A stretch of 6,333 bases of DNA from Cytophagales bacterium. GTDB taxonomy: Bacteria > Bacteroidota > Bacteroidia > Cytophagales > Cyclobacteriaceae. Position numbers and translations under genes: made by a program. The stretch spans positions 1 to 6,333 of the forward strand of contig DPLR01000682.1 in the NCBI GenBank assembly GCA_003541895.1. Direction: 5' to 3'. Positions 1-5,714 of this stretch are shown here, in pieces (positions within the stretch are counted from its first letter, which is position 1; each line of letters begins with the position of its first letter). The notes beneath the pieces were generated by a model, which ran no database searches, was not told the DNA's origin, and saw only the letters and a program-made list of their open reading frames with translations.

Positions 1-902
1 TATCGGCTTATGTAAGTTGTATTGATGTAAAGTCCTGTGGATCGTTTTGAGTAAACATCAGCAGTGAGCGAAATGGTAAGGTAATCGCTAACGTGAAAAT
101 AGTAACCTGCTCTGCGCAAAAAGAATCCGCGCACCTGCTCTTCGCCATACGAAGGCACGATAATTCCCGAGGCACTTTTTCGCTGCGAAGGGAAAATTCC
201 AAACGGCCCGCCCAAGGGTGTGGGCACATGGTTGAACTCCATGTAAAACGGCCCTGAAACAATTTTATCGTTCGTAATGGCTTTTGCTTTTTTTGAAATA
301 ATGCGGAAGTGAGGATCGGCTAAGTCGCAGGTGGTGTAGGCATTGTTCGTTGTAAAAATATTATCCTTGGCATCTTTAAATACTTTGTCGCCATGCATAA
401 AACCTTCTCCTTGCTTCGTTACAACTTCCGTTATTTTAGCCTTGCGTGTTTTAAAGTTGTAGATCATCCCCTTGGTTTCGTAGGTTTCGTTGCCATCTTT
501 GAAAACTGGGAAGCCCACTAATTTTCCAGTCGAATCTTTTTTTCCGTTAGCTGTGATAATCGATTTTTCGTAGTCAATAATTATTTCTTCTGCATCGAGC
601 TTAATCGTTCCATAAGTCACTTTTGCATTCCCGTAAAGGCGCACAATTTTATTTGTCAATTCAGAGGTAATAGAGTCTTCTGCCGAGTAAACGATGGTAG
701 ATTCAATATCTCCTTTCTTGGTTTTAGTTGTATCAGATTTGGCTTTTGCGGTGTCTGTCTGATTTTGTTTACCCCCCGAAAACGAATCATTCTTTACCGG
801 AAGTTGCCTTTGGGGTGGTTTGATAGTCCGCTCTTGTGCCGTGGCTGCCACCTGAATAAAAAATACACAAATGGTTAAAAAAAAGAGGGTGCGGTGCAAC
901 AT
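1..902 (-). CDS. lptD: LptD-like LPS-assembly outer-membrane protein, N-terminal part (runs off the left edge)
   Basis: The reading frame is open from ATG at 902 to the window edge (300 codons, no stop), so the C-terminal barrel is missing. Residues 1-22 are a signal peptide (hydrophobic FFLTICVFFIQVAA, then ATAQ). Residues 24-64 are a Lys/Thr/Gln/Asp-rich linker. An OstA/LptA-like beta domain follows at about 66-215, with RLYGNAKVTYG and a TTCDLADPHF stretch whose Cys192 recalls the FTSC motif around a disulfide Cys of E. coli LptD (comparison from memory). Around 217-255 the VPTPLGGPFGIFP and SGIIVPSYGE motifs mark entry into the barrel, as in other LptD proteins. The family inserts LPS into the outer leaflet together with LptE. 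The start at 902 is preferred because the signal peptide begins there. In-frame GTG (956) and ATG (992) would add 18 or 30 non-hydrophobic residues. The gene is divergent from the amidase operon. Family assignment is strong; the exact start is less certain. Confidence 0.87.
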   Translation of the reverse strand, partial: MLHRTLFFLTICVFFIQVAATAQERTIKPPQRQLPVKNDSFSGGKQNQTDTAKAKSDTTKTKKGDIESTIVYSAEDSITSELTNKIVRLYGNAKVTYGTIKLDAEEIIIDYEKSIITANGKKDSTGKLVGFPVFKDGNETYETKGMIYNFKTRKAKITEVVTKQGEGFMHGDKVFKDAKDNIFTTNNAYTTCDLADPHFRIISKKAKAITNDKIVSGPFYMEFNHVPTPLGGPFGIFPSQRKSASGIIVPSYGEEQVRGFFLRRAGYYFHVSDYLTISLTADVYSKRSTGLYINTTYISR

Positions 903-940
903 GCCCTGGGGAGTGGTCGATATAATTGAGTATTTATCAT

Positions 941-959
941 GTTGTGAAAAATTCACAAC
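941..959. promoter_or_regulatory. Perfect 19-bp inverted repeat, candidate operator or leader hairpin
   Basis: GTTGTGAA-AAA-TTCACAAC is a perfect inverted repeat with 8-bp arms and a 3-bp centre. It lies between the two divergent genes. It falls at the predicted 5' end of the lptD transcript and just upstream of the plus-strand -7-like element, so a bound protein could affect both directions. In RNA it could form a small hairpin with an 8-bp stem. TGTGA/TCACA half-sites resemble a CRP/FNR-type operator, but the central spacing is 5 rather than 6 bp. No regulator is encoded in the window. Confidence 0.5.
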
Positions 960-972
960 TTTGCGCAAAGTT
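956..972 (+). promoter_or_regulatory. 16-bp palindrome with mirrored -7-like elements; possible amidase promoter
   Basis: AACTTTGCGCAAAGTT (957-972) is a perfect palindrome. Its left half gives CAACTTTG (956-963) on the plus strand, a 7/8 match to TAnnTTTG. Its right half is the exact minus-strand -7 element of lptD. A plus-strand start near 970 would suit the amidase operon, but the -33 position (around 933-935, TTT rather than TTG) is poor. Overlapping divergent promoters are therefore likely on the lptD side and tentative on the amidase side. Confidence 0.35.
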
Positions 973-997
973 ATTTTAAATCCGTAACACATCGCAA
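966..997 (-). promoter_or_regulatory. Bacteroidetes-type promoter for lptD
   Basis: Read on the minus strand, TTG (997-995) is followed after 21 bp by TAACTTTG (973-966). This is an exact match to the TAnnTTTG -7 element of Bacteroidetes, with spacing inside the usual 17-23 bp range. Transcription would start near 959-960, leaving a leader of about 57 nt before the ATG at 902. It also argues against an lptD start at 992, which would lie upstream of this transcript. It is a pattern match only. Confidence 0.5.
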
Positions 998-1044
998 CGT
1001 TCGTCAAGAATATCGGAGTAAAAGCCCTCTTAATAGCAATAACC

Positions 1045-1779
1045 TTGCTAAACTCTTCCATCACTTTTAAAACGAGTGCAAAAATAACTACGATAATGAT
1101 AGATCCGGGGCATGGAGGAAAGGATCCGGGCAACCTTGGCAAAAGATCCAAAGAAAAAGATATTGCCTTAAAAATTTCTTTAAAGTTTGGTGACTACATT
1201 GAAAAAAATTTCCCAGACGTTAAAGTGATGTATACACGCAAAGACGACCGATATGTGGATTTGTATGAACGACCTGTGATGGCCAACAAAGCCAAAGCCG
1301 ATCTGTTCATTTGCATACACTGCAATTCAGAACCCGGTGTAAGTGCGTATGGAACAGAGACCTTTGTGATGGGCCTTTCCAAAGACCAACGAAATTTTGA
1401 CGTAGCTAAACGCGAAAACGCTGTAATTTTAATGGATGAAAACCAAGAGCGTTATGAAGGATTTGATCCCACCAGCGATGAGTCATATATTTTATTTTCG
1501 ATAGGCCAGAGTTTTCATAAGGAAAACAGTTTGAAGTTTGCCCAAAAAATTGAAGATCAGTTTAAGAAAAAAGTGGGACGCTATAGTCGTGGCGTGAAGC
1601 AAGCGGGTTTTGGGGTGTTGTGGAGCACGGCCATGCCAAGCGTGTTGGTAGAGACAGGCTTTCTTTCTAATGCGAACGAAGAAACGTACATGATGTCAGA
1701 CCACGGACAAGACGCAATTGCTTCCGGGCTTTTTCGCGCCTTCAAAGAATATAAAACTGAAATTGAATCTGTAAATTAA
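1045..1779 (+). CDS. N-acetylmuramoyl-L-alanine amidase (Amidase_3 family)
   Basis: This is a zinc amidase that cleaves the bond between MurNAc and L-Ala of peptidoglycan. All expected motifs are present, numbered from the TTG at 1045. DPGHGG carries zinc ligand His23. Glu37 (in SKEKDIA) is the second ligand. CIHCNS carries His92, and LVETGFLSN carries catalytic Glu203. Residues about 112-150 form an insertion before the last helices. The only listed-type start codon in the open frame is the TTG at 1045, which leaves no secretion signal. Yet the open frame continues upstream to a stop at 985-987 and encodes a Lys-containing, then strongly hydrophobic stretch (KNIGVKALLIAITLL) that looks like a signal peptide. 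The true start may be a rare codon such as ATC at 991 or 1012. It is the first gene of a tight operon, 5 bp before the MCE gene. Function is confident; the start is not. Confidence 0.92.
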   Translation: MLNSSITFKTSAKITTIMIDPGHGGKDPGNLGKRSKEKDIALKISLKFGDYIEKNFPDVKVMYTRKDDRYVDLYERPVMANKAKADLFICIHCNSEPGVSAYGTETFVMGLSKDQRNFDVAKRENAVILMDENQERYEGFDPTSDESYILFSIGQSFHKENSLKFAQKIEDQFKKKVGRYSRGVKQAGFGVLWSTAMPSVLVETGFLSNANEETYMMSDHGQDAIASGLFRAFKEYKTEIESVN

Positions 1780-1784
1780 ATCAC

Positions 1785-2756
1785 GTGAGAAAAAAAGAAT
1801 TCATTGTAGGTCTATTTGCAGCAGTGTGCTTGGTGTTTTTATACTTCGGCTTTAATTTTTTGAAAGGAAAAGATTTCTTTGAGAAGAAGAAAATCTATTT
1901 TGCTGTGTATGATAACATCAATCAGCTCACTGTTTCAAACCCGGTTCTTGTCAATGGTTATGCCGTTGGTCGGGTAAGCCACATTAGTATTTTACAGCGC
2001 AAGAATAATCATGTGTTGGTAGAGCTGGAAATAGACTCAGATATTCAACTGACCGATTCAACCAAAGCCATCTTGAACAGTGATTTCCTTGGCGGTAAGT
2101 CTGTCCTTTTAAAAATCGGACATTCAATCAATAAGTTATCTGCTGGCGATACGTTAAAGGCCGAAGTTGCAAAGGGTATGTTTGATGTATTTTCTGAAAC
2201 AGCCACACCTGTAGCTACCGACTTGCAATCTACCCTTCGCAAATTCAACACCACCATCGATAATTTCAGCAAATATTTTGAGCGGCTCGATGTCATCTTT
2301 AAAAAACTGGAAACGACTCCAGATCTACTAAACAAAACACTTACCACAACGAACGGCCGCATCGATGAACTATCGGTAAGTTTTAAAAATGATGCCGACA
2401 AAATCAGCGTAACATTAGATGAACTGAAACCTGTTCTCTCCAATTTCAGAATACTATCCGATTCGATGAAGCGATTGCAGCTGAACCAGACAGTATCGAA
2501 GATGCAACAAACACTCAACTCACTCAATGAGACATTGGGCCGATTGAAGAAAAACAACAACACCATGGGGCGCTTGATGACGGAAGATTCCCTTTATGTG
2601 AATTTGAATAAATTGATCAAAAGCCTGAATAATTTATCGGATCACCTCAACACAAACCCGAAGCATTTCATGGGGCCGTTGGGCCAAAGTAAAAAGAAAA
2701 TTGAGCGCGAACTGAAAGAGCAGGAGGAAGCCAAGAAAGCAGCTCAAAAAAAATAG
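1785..2756 (+). CDS. MCE-family, MlaD-like lipid-transport protein
   Basis: The 323-residue protein starts at GTG, 5 bp after the amidase stop. A basic N-terminus (RKKEF) and one membrane helix (residues about 6-26) anchor it in the inner membrane facing the periplasm. One MCE domain follows at about 36-112 (KIYFAVYDNINQL, VLVNGYAVGRVSHI, FLGGKSVLLKIG). MlaD-type proteins form rings that hand phospholipids between the inner membrane and the envelope, working with an MlaE/MlaF ABC transporter; neither partner is in the window. Residues about 140-300 are predicted largely helical and rich in Leu/Asn/Ser heptad-like spacing, as in the needle-like parts of longer MCE proteins. The tail (about 303-323) is very rich in Lys, Glu and Ala. 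The placement after an amidase and opposite lptD fits an envelope cluster common in Bacteroidetes. The family is clear; the exact substrate is unknown. Confidence 0.9.
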   Translation: MRKKEFIVGLFAAVCLVFLYFGFNFLKGKDFFEKKKIYFAVYDNINQLTVSNPVLVNGYAVGRVSHISILQRKNNHVLVELEIDSDIQLTDSTKAILNSDFLGGKSVLLKIGHSINKLSAGDTLKAEVAKGMFDVFSETATPVATDLQSTLRKFNTTIDNFSKYFERLDVIFKKLETTPDLLNKTLTTTNGRIDELSVSFKNDADKISVTLDELKPVLSNFRILSDSMKRLQLNQTVSKMQQTLNSLNETLGRLKKNNNTMGRLMTEDSLYVNLNKLIKSLNNLSDHLNTNPKHFMGPLGQSKKKIERELKEQEEAKKAAQKK

Positions 2757-2760
2757 CCAC

Positions 2761-4386
2761 ATGGATTTGGAATTCAACAAGAACGAAGATCAATTCAAGC
2801 AACTTTGTTCTCAGCTCAAAGCGAAAGCAAAAAAAATTAAGCTAGGTGGCGGTGAAAAGAAAATAAAGGATCAGCACGATAAAGGAAAGCTTACTGCTCG
2901 TGAGCGAATTGAATACCTTACCGATGAAAATTCTTCTTTTTTAGAAATCGGATTGTTTGTTGGCGATGGCATGTATGCCGATCAGGGCGGTTGCCCCTCA
3001 GGTGGAGTTGTGGCTGGCATTGGTTATATCAAAGGCCGACAGTGCATGATTGTGGCAAACGATGCAACTGTAAAAGCAGGCGCATGGTTTCCGATCACCG
3101 CAAAGAAAAATCTGCGCGCACAAGAAATAGCGATGGAAAATCACTTACCTGTGGTTTACCTCGTTGACAGTGCCGGTGTTTTTCTGCCGATGCAAGACGA
3201 AATTTTTCCAGACAAAGAACATTTCGGTCGGCAGTTTAGAAACAATGCGAAGATGTCGGCCATGGGTATTGTACAAATTGCTGCCATCATGGGAAGTTGT
3301 GTGGCTGGAGGAGCGTATCTGCCTATCATGAGCGATGAAGCGATGATCGTTGATAAAACAGGCTCCATATTTTTGGCGGGATCTTATTTGGTAAAAGCTG
3401 CCATCGGTGAAGACATTGACAATGAAACGTTGGGTGGCGCCACTACGCATTGCGAAATTTCTGGTGTGACCGATAATAAATTTCCAAACGATCAGGCTTG
3501 CCTTGATTACATCAAAAATTTATTCGATAAGATTGGCGCTTATGAAAAAGCTGGATTCGATCGAATTGAACCGAAGCTTCCAAAAGAAAAGCAAGAAGAG
3601 CTTTACGGAATTTTTCCTTCCGATCGTGTGAAGCCTTATGACATGCTTGACGTGATCAAGCGCATCGTTGACAATTCTGAATTTGAAGAATACAAACCGC
3701 TTTACGGAAAAACTATTTTGTGTGGCTATGCGCGCATCGATGGCTGGGCGGTGGGCATCGTTGCCAATCAGCGCAAAACGGTGAAGACAAAGAAGGGCGA
3801 GCTACAAATGGGCGGTGTGATTTACTCCGACTCGGCCGACAAGGCCGCGCGCTTCATCATGAATTGCAATCAACGAAAAGTACCATTGGTTTTTTTGCAA
3901 GACGTGAGCGGATTCATGGTGGGCAGTCGTGCAGAACACGGAGGAATAATTAAGGATGGAGCGAAGATGGTGAATGCGATGGCGAACTCCACTGTTCCTA
4001 AATTTACTTTCATCATTGGTAATTCTTATGGAGCTGGCAATTATGCCATGTGTGGAAAAGCTTACGACCCTAGATTAATTTTTGCATGGCCAACAGCTCA
4101 GATTGCAGTGATGAGTGGCAACTCTGCAGCGAAAACGTTATTGCAAATTCGCGTGAGCTCATTGAAAGCACAAGGCAAAACAATTTCTGAAGACGAAGAA
4201 AAAAATCTGCTCAAAGAAATCACCGATAGCTACAACGAAAAATTGAGCCCGTATTATGCGGCCTCGCGCTTATGGGTGGATGGAGTGATCGATCCATTAG
4301 AAACTAGATCCGTTATTTCCGTGGGCATCGAAGCAGCCAATCATGCAGCCATTGATAAATTTAATGTTGGAGTTATTCAAACCTAG
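2761..4386 (+). CDS. Acyl-CoA carboxylase carboxyltransferase (beta) subunit, methylcrotonyl-CoA carboxylase-like
   Basis: This 541-residue protein transfers the carboxyl group from carboxybiotin to an acyl-CoA. Both crotonase-fold halves are present. The N half (about 30-270) has QGGCPSGGVVAG, VAGGAYLPIM (oxyanion-hole region, 182-191) and IFLAGSYLVKAAIGE. The C half (about 290-541) has FLQDVSGFMVG, IIKDGAKMV and SYGAGNYAMCGKAYDPR (422-438). The pattern FPDKEHFGRQFRNNAKMS and AGGAYLPIMSDE is closer, from memory, to human MCCC2 and bacterial LiuB than to propionyl-CoA carboxylase, which suggests 3-methylcrotonyl-CoA (leucine breakdown). Length fits that family (about 535-563). A Lys-rich stretch (about 336-347, KTVKTKKGELQ) looks like an insertion relative to MCCC2. 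The biotin carboxylase/biotin carrier partner is not in this window. It starts 4 bp after the MCE stop, so it probably shares its transcript. Substrate assignment is less certain than the family. Confidence 0.9.
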   Translation: MDLEFNKNEDQFKQLCSQLKAKAKKIKLGGGEKKIKDQHDKGKLTARERIEYLTDENSSFLEIGLFVGDGMYADQGGCPSGGVVAGIGYIKGRQCMIVANDATVKAGAWFPITAKKNLRAQEIAMENHLPVVYLVDSAGVFLPMQDEIFPDKEHFGRQFRNNAKMSAMGIVQIAAIMGSCVAGGAYLPIMSDEAMIVDKTGSIFLAGSYLVKAAIGEDIDNETLGGATTHCEISGVTDNKFPNDQACLDYIKNLFDKIGAYEKAGFDRIEPKLPKEKQEELYGIFPSDRVKPYDMLDVIKRIVDNSEFEEYKPLYGKTILCGYARIDGWAVGIVANQRKTVKTKKGELQMGGVIYSDSADKAARFIMNCNQRKVPLVFLQDVSGFMVGSRAEHGGIIKDGAKMVNAMANSTVPKFTFIIGNSYGAGNYAMCGKAYDPRLIFAWPTAQIAVMSGNSAAKTLLQIRVSSLKAQGKTISEDEEKNLLKEITDSYNEKLSPYYAASRLWVDGVIDPLETRSVISVGIEAANHAAIDKFNVGVIQT

Positions 4387-4389
4387 GCA

Positions 4390-4425
4390 ACGATTGAATA
4401 GTTGAATGAGAGAATGATTGAATAA
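4390..4425 (+). repeat. Left terminal array of TTGAATGA-like octamers
   Basis: Four octamers run in exact 8-nt phase at 4394-4425: TTGAATAG, TTGAATGA, GAGAATGA, TTGAATAA. A further TTGAATGA lies out of phase at 4428-4435. The central 16 bp (4402-4417) is a perfect inverted copy of 4829-4844. Allowing a 3-nt gap, the match runs from 4390-4417 to 4829-4859 with only two mismatches. It begins just after the carboxylase stop and marks the left edge of the four-helix-bundle unit. Confidence 0.8.
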
Positions 4426-4430
4426 TTTTG
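4402..4430 (+). promoter_or_regulatory. Bacteroidetes-type promoter inside the left repeat array
   Basis: TTG (4402-4404), an 18-bp spacer, and TAATTTTG (4423-4430) match the Bacteroidetes -33/-7 pattern exactly. Transcription would begin near 4436, about 18 nt before the ATG of the four-helix-bundle gene. The -33 element sits within the repeat octamers, so the unit would carry its own promoter. In such AT-rich sequence a chance match is possible. Confidence 0.45.
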
Positions 4431-4453
4431 AATGAAGAGTTGATTCAAAAATC

Positions 4454-4810
4454 ATGACTTCGAAAGAAGAATTTATAGAGAATTTTAAGAAGAAGACTAA
4501 ACAGTATAGTTTGGAAGCAATTAAGATTTTTCAGAACCTCCCTAAAACTGAAGAATCCAGAATCATAGGTAAACAATTTCTTCGTTCTGCTCTTTCGGTT
4601 GGTGCCAATTATCGCGCTGTGTGTAGGGCAAGATCAAAAGCAGAATTTTTTGCTAAATTGAGTATTACGGTCGAGGAAGCGGATGAAGTTCTTTTTTGGG
4701 TTGAAGTTTTAATTGATTCTGGCATTTACAAAAAAGATCACATCAAAGATTTTGAAAAGGAGGGAAAGGAAATTTTATCAGTTCTTTCAACCGCAAGAAA
4801 AAATACATGA
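4454..4810 (+). CDS. Four-helix-bundle protein (S23 / 23S rRNA intervening-sequence family)
   Basis: The 118-residue protein shows the family's usual size and signature. A charged N-terminal helix (FIENFKKKTKQYSLEAIKIFQNLP) is followed by a helix with IGKQFLRSALSVGANYRAVCRARS (about 37-60). A third helix (EFFAKLSITVEEADEVLFWVEVLIDSG, about 64-90) and a Lys/Glu-rich last helix complete the bundle. The family (PF05635/TIGR02436) forms oligomeric helical bundles. It is named from ORFs in 23S rRNA intervening sequences, and the Avd accessory protein of diversity-generating retroelements has the same fold. Its molecular role when it stands alone is unknown; nucleic-acid binding is a reasonable guess given its basic composition. 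The ATG at 4454 has no Shine-Dalgarno site. The gene lies inside inverted octamer arrays and its stop codon (TGA, 4808-4810) overlaps the start of a mini-ORF. Family call is strong. Confidence 0.9.
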   Translation: MTSKEEFIENFKKKTKQYSLEAIKIFQNLPKTEESRIIGKQFLRSALSVGANYRAVCRARSKAEFFAKLSITVEEADEVLFWVEVLIDSGIYKKDHIKDFEKEGKEILSVLSTARKNT

Positions 4811-4863
4811 ACAACCATTTATATTTATTCATTCTCTCATTCAATCATTCACTCATCGTCTAA
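4807..4863 (+). CDS. Possible 18-residue coupling mini-ORF
   Basis: An ATG at 4807 overlaps the four-helix-bundle stop (ATGA, 4807-4810) and opens an 18-codon frame, MNNHLYLFILSFNHSLIV. Its TAA (4861-4863) overlaps the ATG of the SirB1-like gene (TAATG, 4861-4865). Both junctions are of the kind used for translational coupling by ribosome re-initiation. Much of the peptide is simply encoded by the octamer array, so it may have no function as a protein. The frame is seen; the coupling role is inferred, and chance is a real alternative. Confidence 0.3.
   Translation: MNNHLYLFILSFNHSLIV
4829..4860 (+). repeat. Right terminal array of TCATTCNN octamers
   Basis: Four octamers run in exact 8-nt phase: TCATTCTC, TCATTCAA, TCATTCAC, TCATCGTC. 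The first two, read on the minus strand, are identical to the 16 bp TTGAATGAGAGAATGA at 4402-4417. The array ends 2 bp before the ATG of the SirB1-like gene and so occupies the place of its ribosome-binding region. It marks the right edge of the four-helix-bundle unit. Confidence 0.8.
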
Positions 4864-5714
4864 TGCAAGAAAAAGAATTAAAAGCCCTCGTTTCCCTTCT
4901 TGATGATGACGATCAGCAGGTGGTTACGCATGTGGAAGGTAAAATTCTTTCCATCGGCAAGGAGGTCATTCCATTTTTAGAGCACGAGTGGGAGAGCAAT
5001 TTGAATCCGAAAGTGCAAAACCGGATTGAAGAATTAATTCATACGCTTCAATATGATCTGCTTCGCGAGCGTTTGAAGAATTGGTACGAAGGCAAGGAGC
5101 AAGATTTACTTACCGGCATGTGGATTATTGCCAGCTATCAGTATCCAGAAATTGAATTGGAAAAATTGAAGCAAGATCTGGAGCAAATTTATTATGAAAC
5201 ATGGCTCGAGTTTCGGCCCGACTTGTATCCGTTCGATCAGGTGAAGGTGATCAACAGCGTGCTGTTTAATAAACTGAAGTTCGGTGCGAACACAAAAAAC
5301 TTTCATTCGCCTGGCAACTCCATGATCAATGTAGTTCTTGAGTCGCGCAAGGGCAACCCAATTACACTGTGTGTGATTTACATGCTGGTGGCACAAAAAT
5401 TAAAACTACCGGTGAGCGGTGTAAATCTGCCGAACTTATTTATTCTCACGTATAAAGACGAGAATCACCAGTTTTACATCAACGCGTTCAACCGCGGACT
5501 GATTTTCTCCAAGCAGGATATTGAAAATTACATTAACGAACTTCACCTGGTTCCGCAGGCTTCGTTCTTCGAAGCGTGTTCCAATCTTGAAATCATCCGC
5601 AGGGCCTTGCGCAACTTGGTGATGAGTTTTGAAAAAATAGGTGAGCACGCCAAAGCCGATGAAGTGAAAGTGCTGCTCGTAGATATTTCGGACGGTGGTG
5701 ATTTGGGAGTTTAA
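4863..5714 (+). CDS. SirB1-like transglutaminase-fold protein (Transglut_core2 family)
   Basis: From the ATG at 4863 the protein has 283 residues. The frame stays open upstream to 4713, but that part overlaps the four-helix gene and the octamer array, so 4863 is the chosen start. Residues about 1-65 look like a short HEAT-like helical region (ALVSLLDDDDQQVVTHVEGKI, then HEWESNLNPKVQNRIEELI). The conserved core is at about 135-225: INSVLF, NSMINVVLESRKGNPITLCVIYM and LKLPVSGVNLPNLFILTY. It resembles the SirB1/YchA family (PF13369), whose biochemical activity is not established. The usual GHF-type His of this core appears as N-L-F here, while Cys170 sits in the helix after GNPIT, so classical transglutaminase or protease activity is doubtful. 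It has no signal peptide and is probably cytoplasmic. Its stop overlaps the convergent OsmC gene by 4 bp. Confidence 0.82.
   Translation: MQEKELKALVSLLDDDDQQVVTHVEGKILSIGKEVIPFLEHEWESNLNPKVQNRIEELIHTLQYDLLRERLKNWYEGKEQDLLTGMWIIASYQYPEIELEKLKQDLEQIYYETWLEFRPDLYPFDQVKVINSVLFNKLKFGANTKNFHSPGNSMINVVLESRKGNPITLCVIYMLVAQKLKLPVSGVNLPNLFILTYKDENHQFYINAFNRGLIFSKQDIENYINELHLVPQASFFEACSNLEIIRRALRNLVMSFEKIGEHAKADEVKVLLVDISDGGDLGV

Larger units (their letters stand above)
4390..4859 (+). other. IVS-like cassette: four-helix-bundle gene bounded by inverted octamer arrays
   Basis: A 470-bp unit holds one small gene (4454-4810) between long inverted repeats (4390-4417 and 4829-4859). Its architecture recalls the intervening sequences (IVS) found inside 23S rRNA genes of Leptospira, Coxiella and others, which encode the same protein family and end in complementary sequences. 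Here the neighbours are protein genes. Without the unit, about 6 bp would separate the carboxylase stop from the next start, as elsewhere in this operon, so insertion is inferred. No transposase or clear target-site duplication is seen. Confidence 0.5.

Noticed and set aside
943..957. Classical CRP site
   Set aside because: The TGTGA and TCACA half-sites are present, but the spacing is 5 bp instead of 6 and no regulator is encoded nearby; kept only as a generic palindrome.
2045..2566. 173-codon open frame on the minus strand
   Set aside because: It lies wholly antisense to the well-supported MCE gene and has no recognisable domain; it looks like a shadow of that gene's codon pattern.
3720..3953. 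77-codon plus-strand frame inside the carboxyltransferase gene
   Set aside because: It overlaps the strongly supported carboxyltransferase frame, has low-complexity charged content and shows no domain.
4387..4453. Intrinsic terminator after the carboxylase gene
   Set aside because: There is no GC-rich stem followed by a T-run; the sequence is the AT-rich octamer array.
4454..4810. Diversity-generating retroelement with this gene as Avd
   Set aside because: No reverse transcriptase, template repeat or variable repeat is present in the window; the family resemblance alone is not enough.
4390..4860. CRISPR array
   Set aside because: The repeats are 8 nt, directly adjacent without spacers, and inverted at the two ends of one gene.
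4713..4862. Longer N-terminus for the SirB1-like gene starting at 4713
   Set aside because: The extra 50 codons overlap the four-helix-bundle gene in another frame and then cross the octamer array; the ATG at 4863 begins a normal N-terminus.
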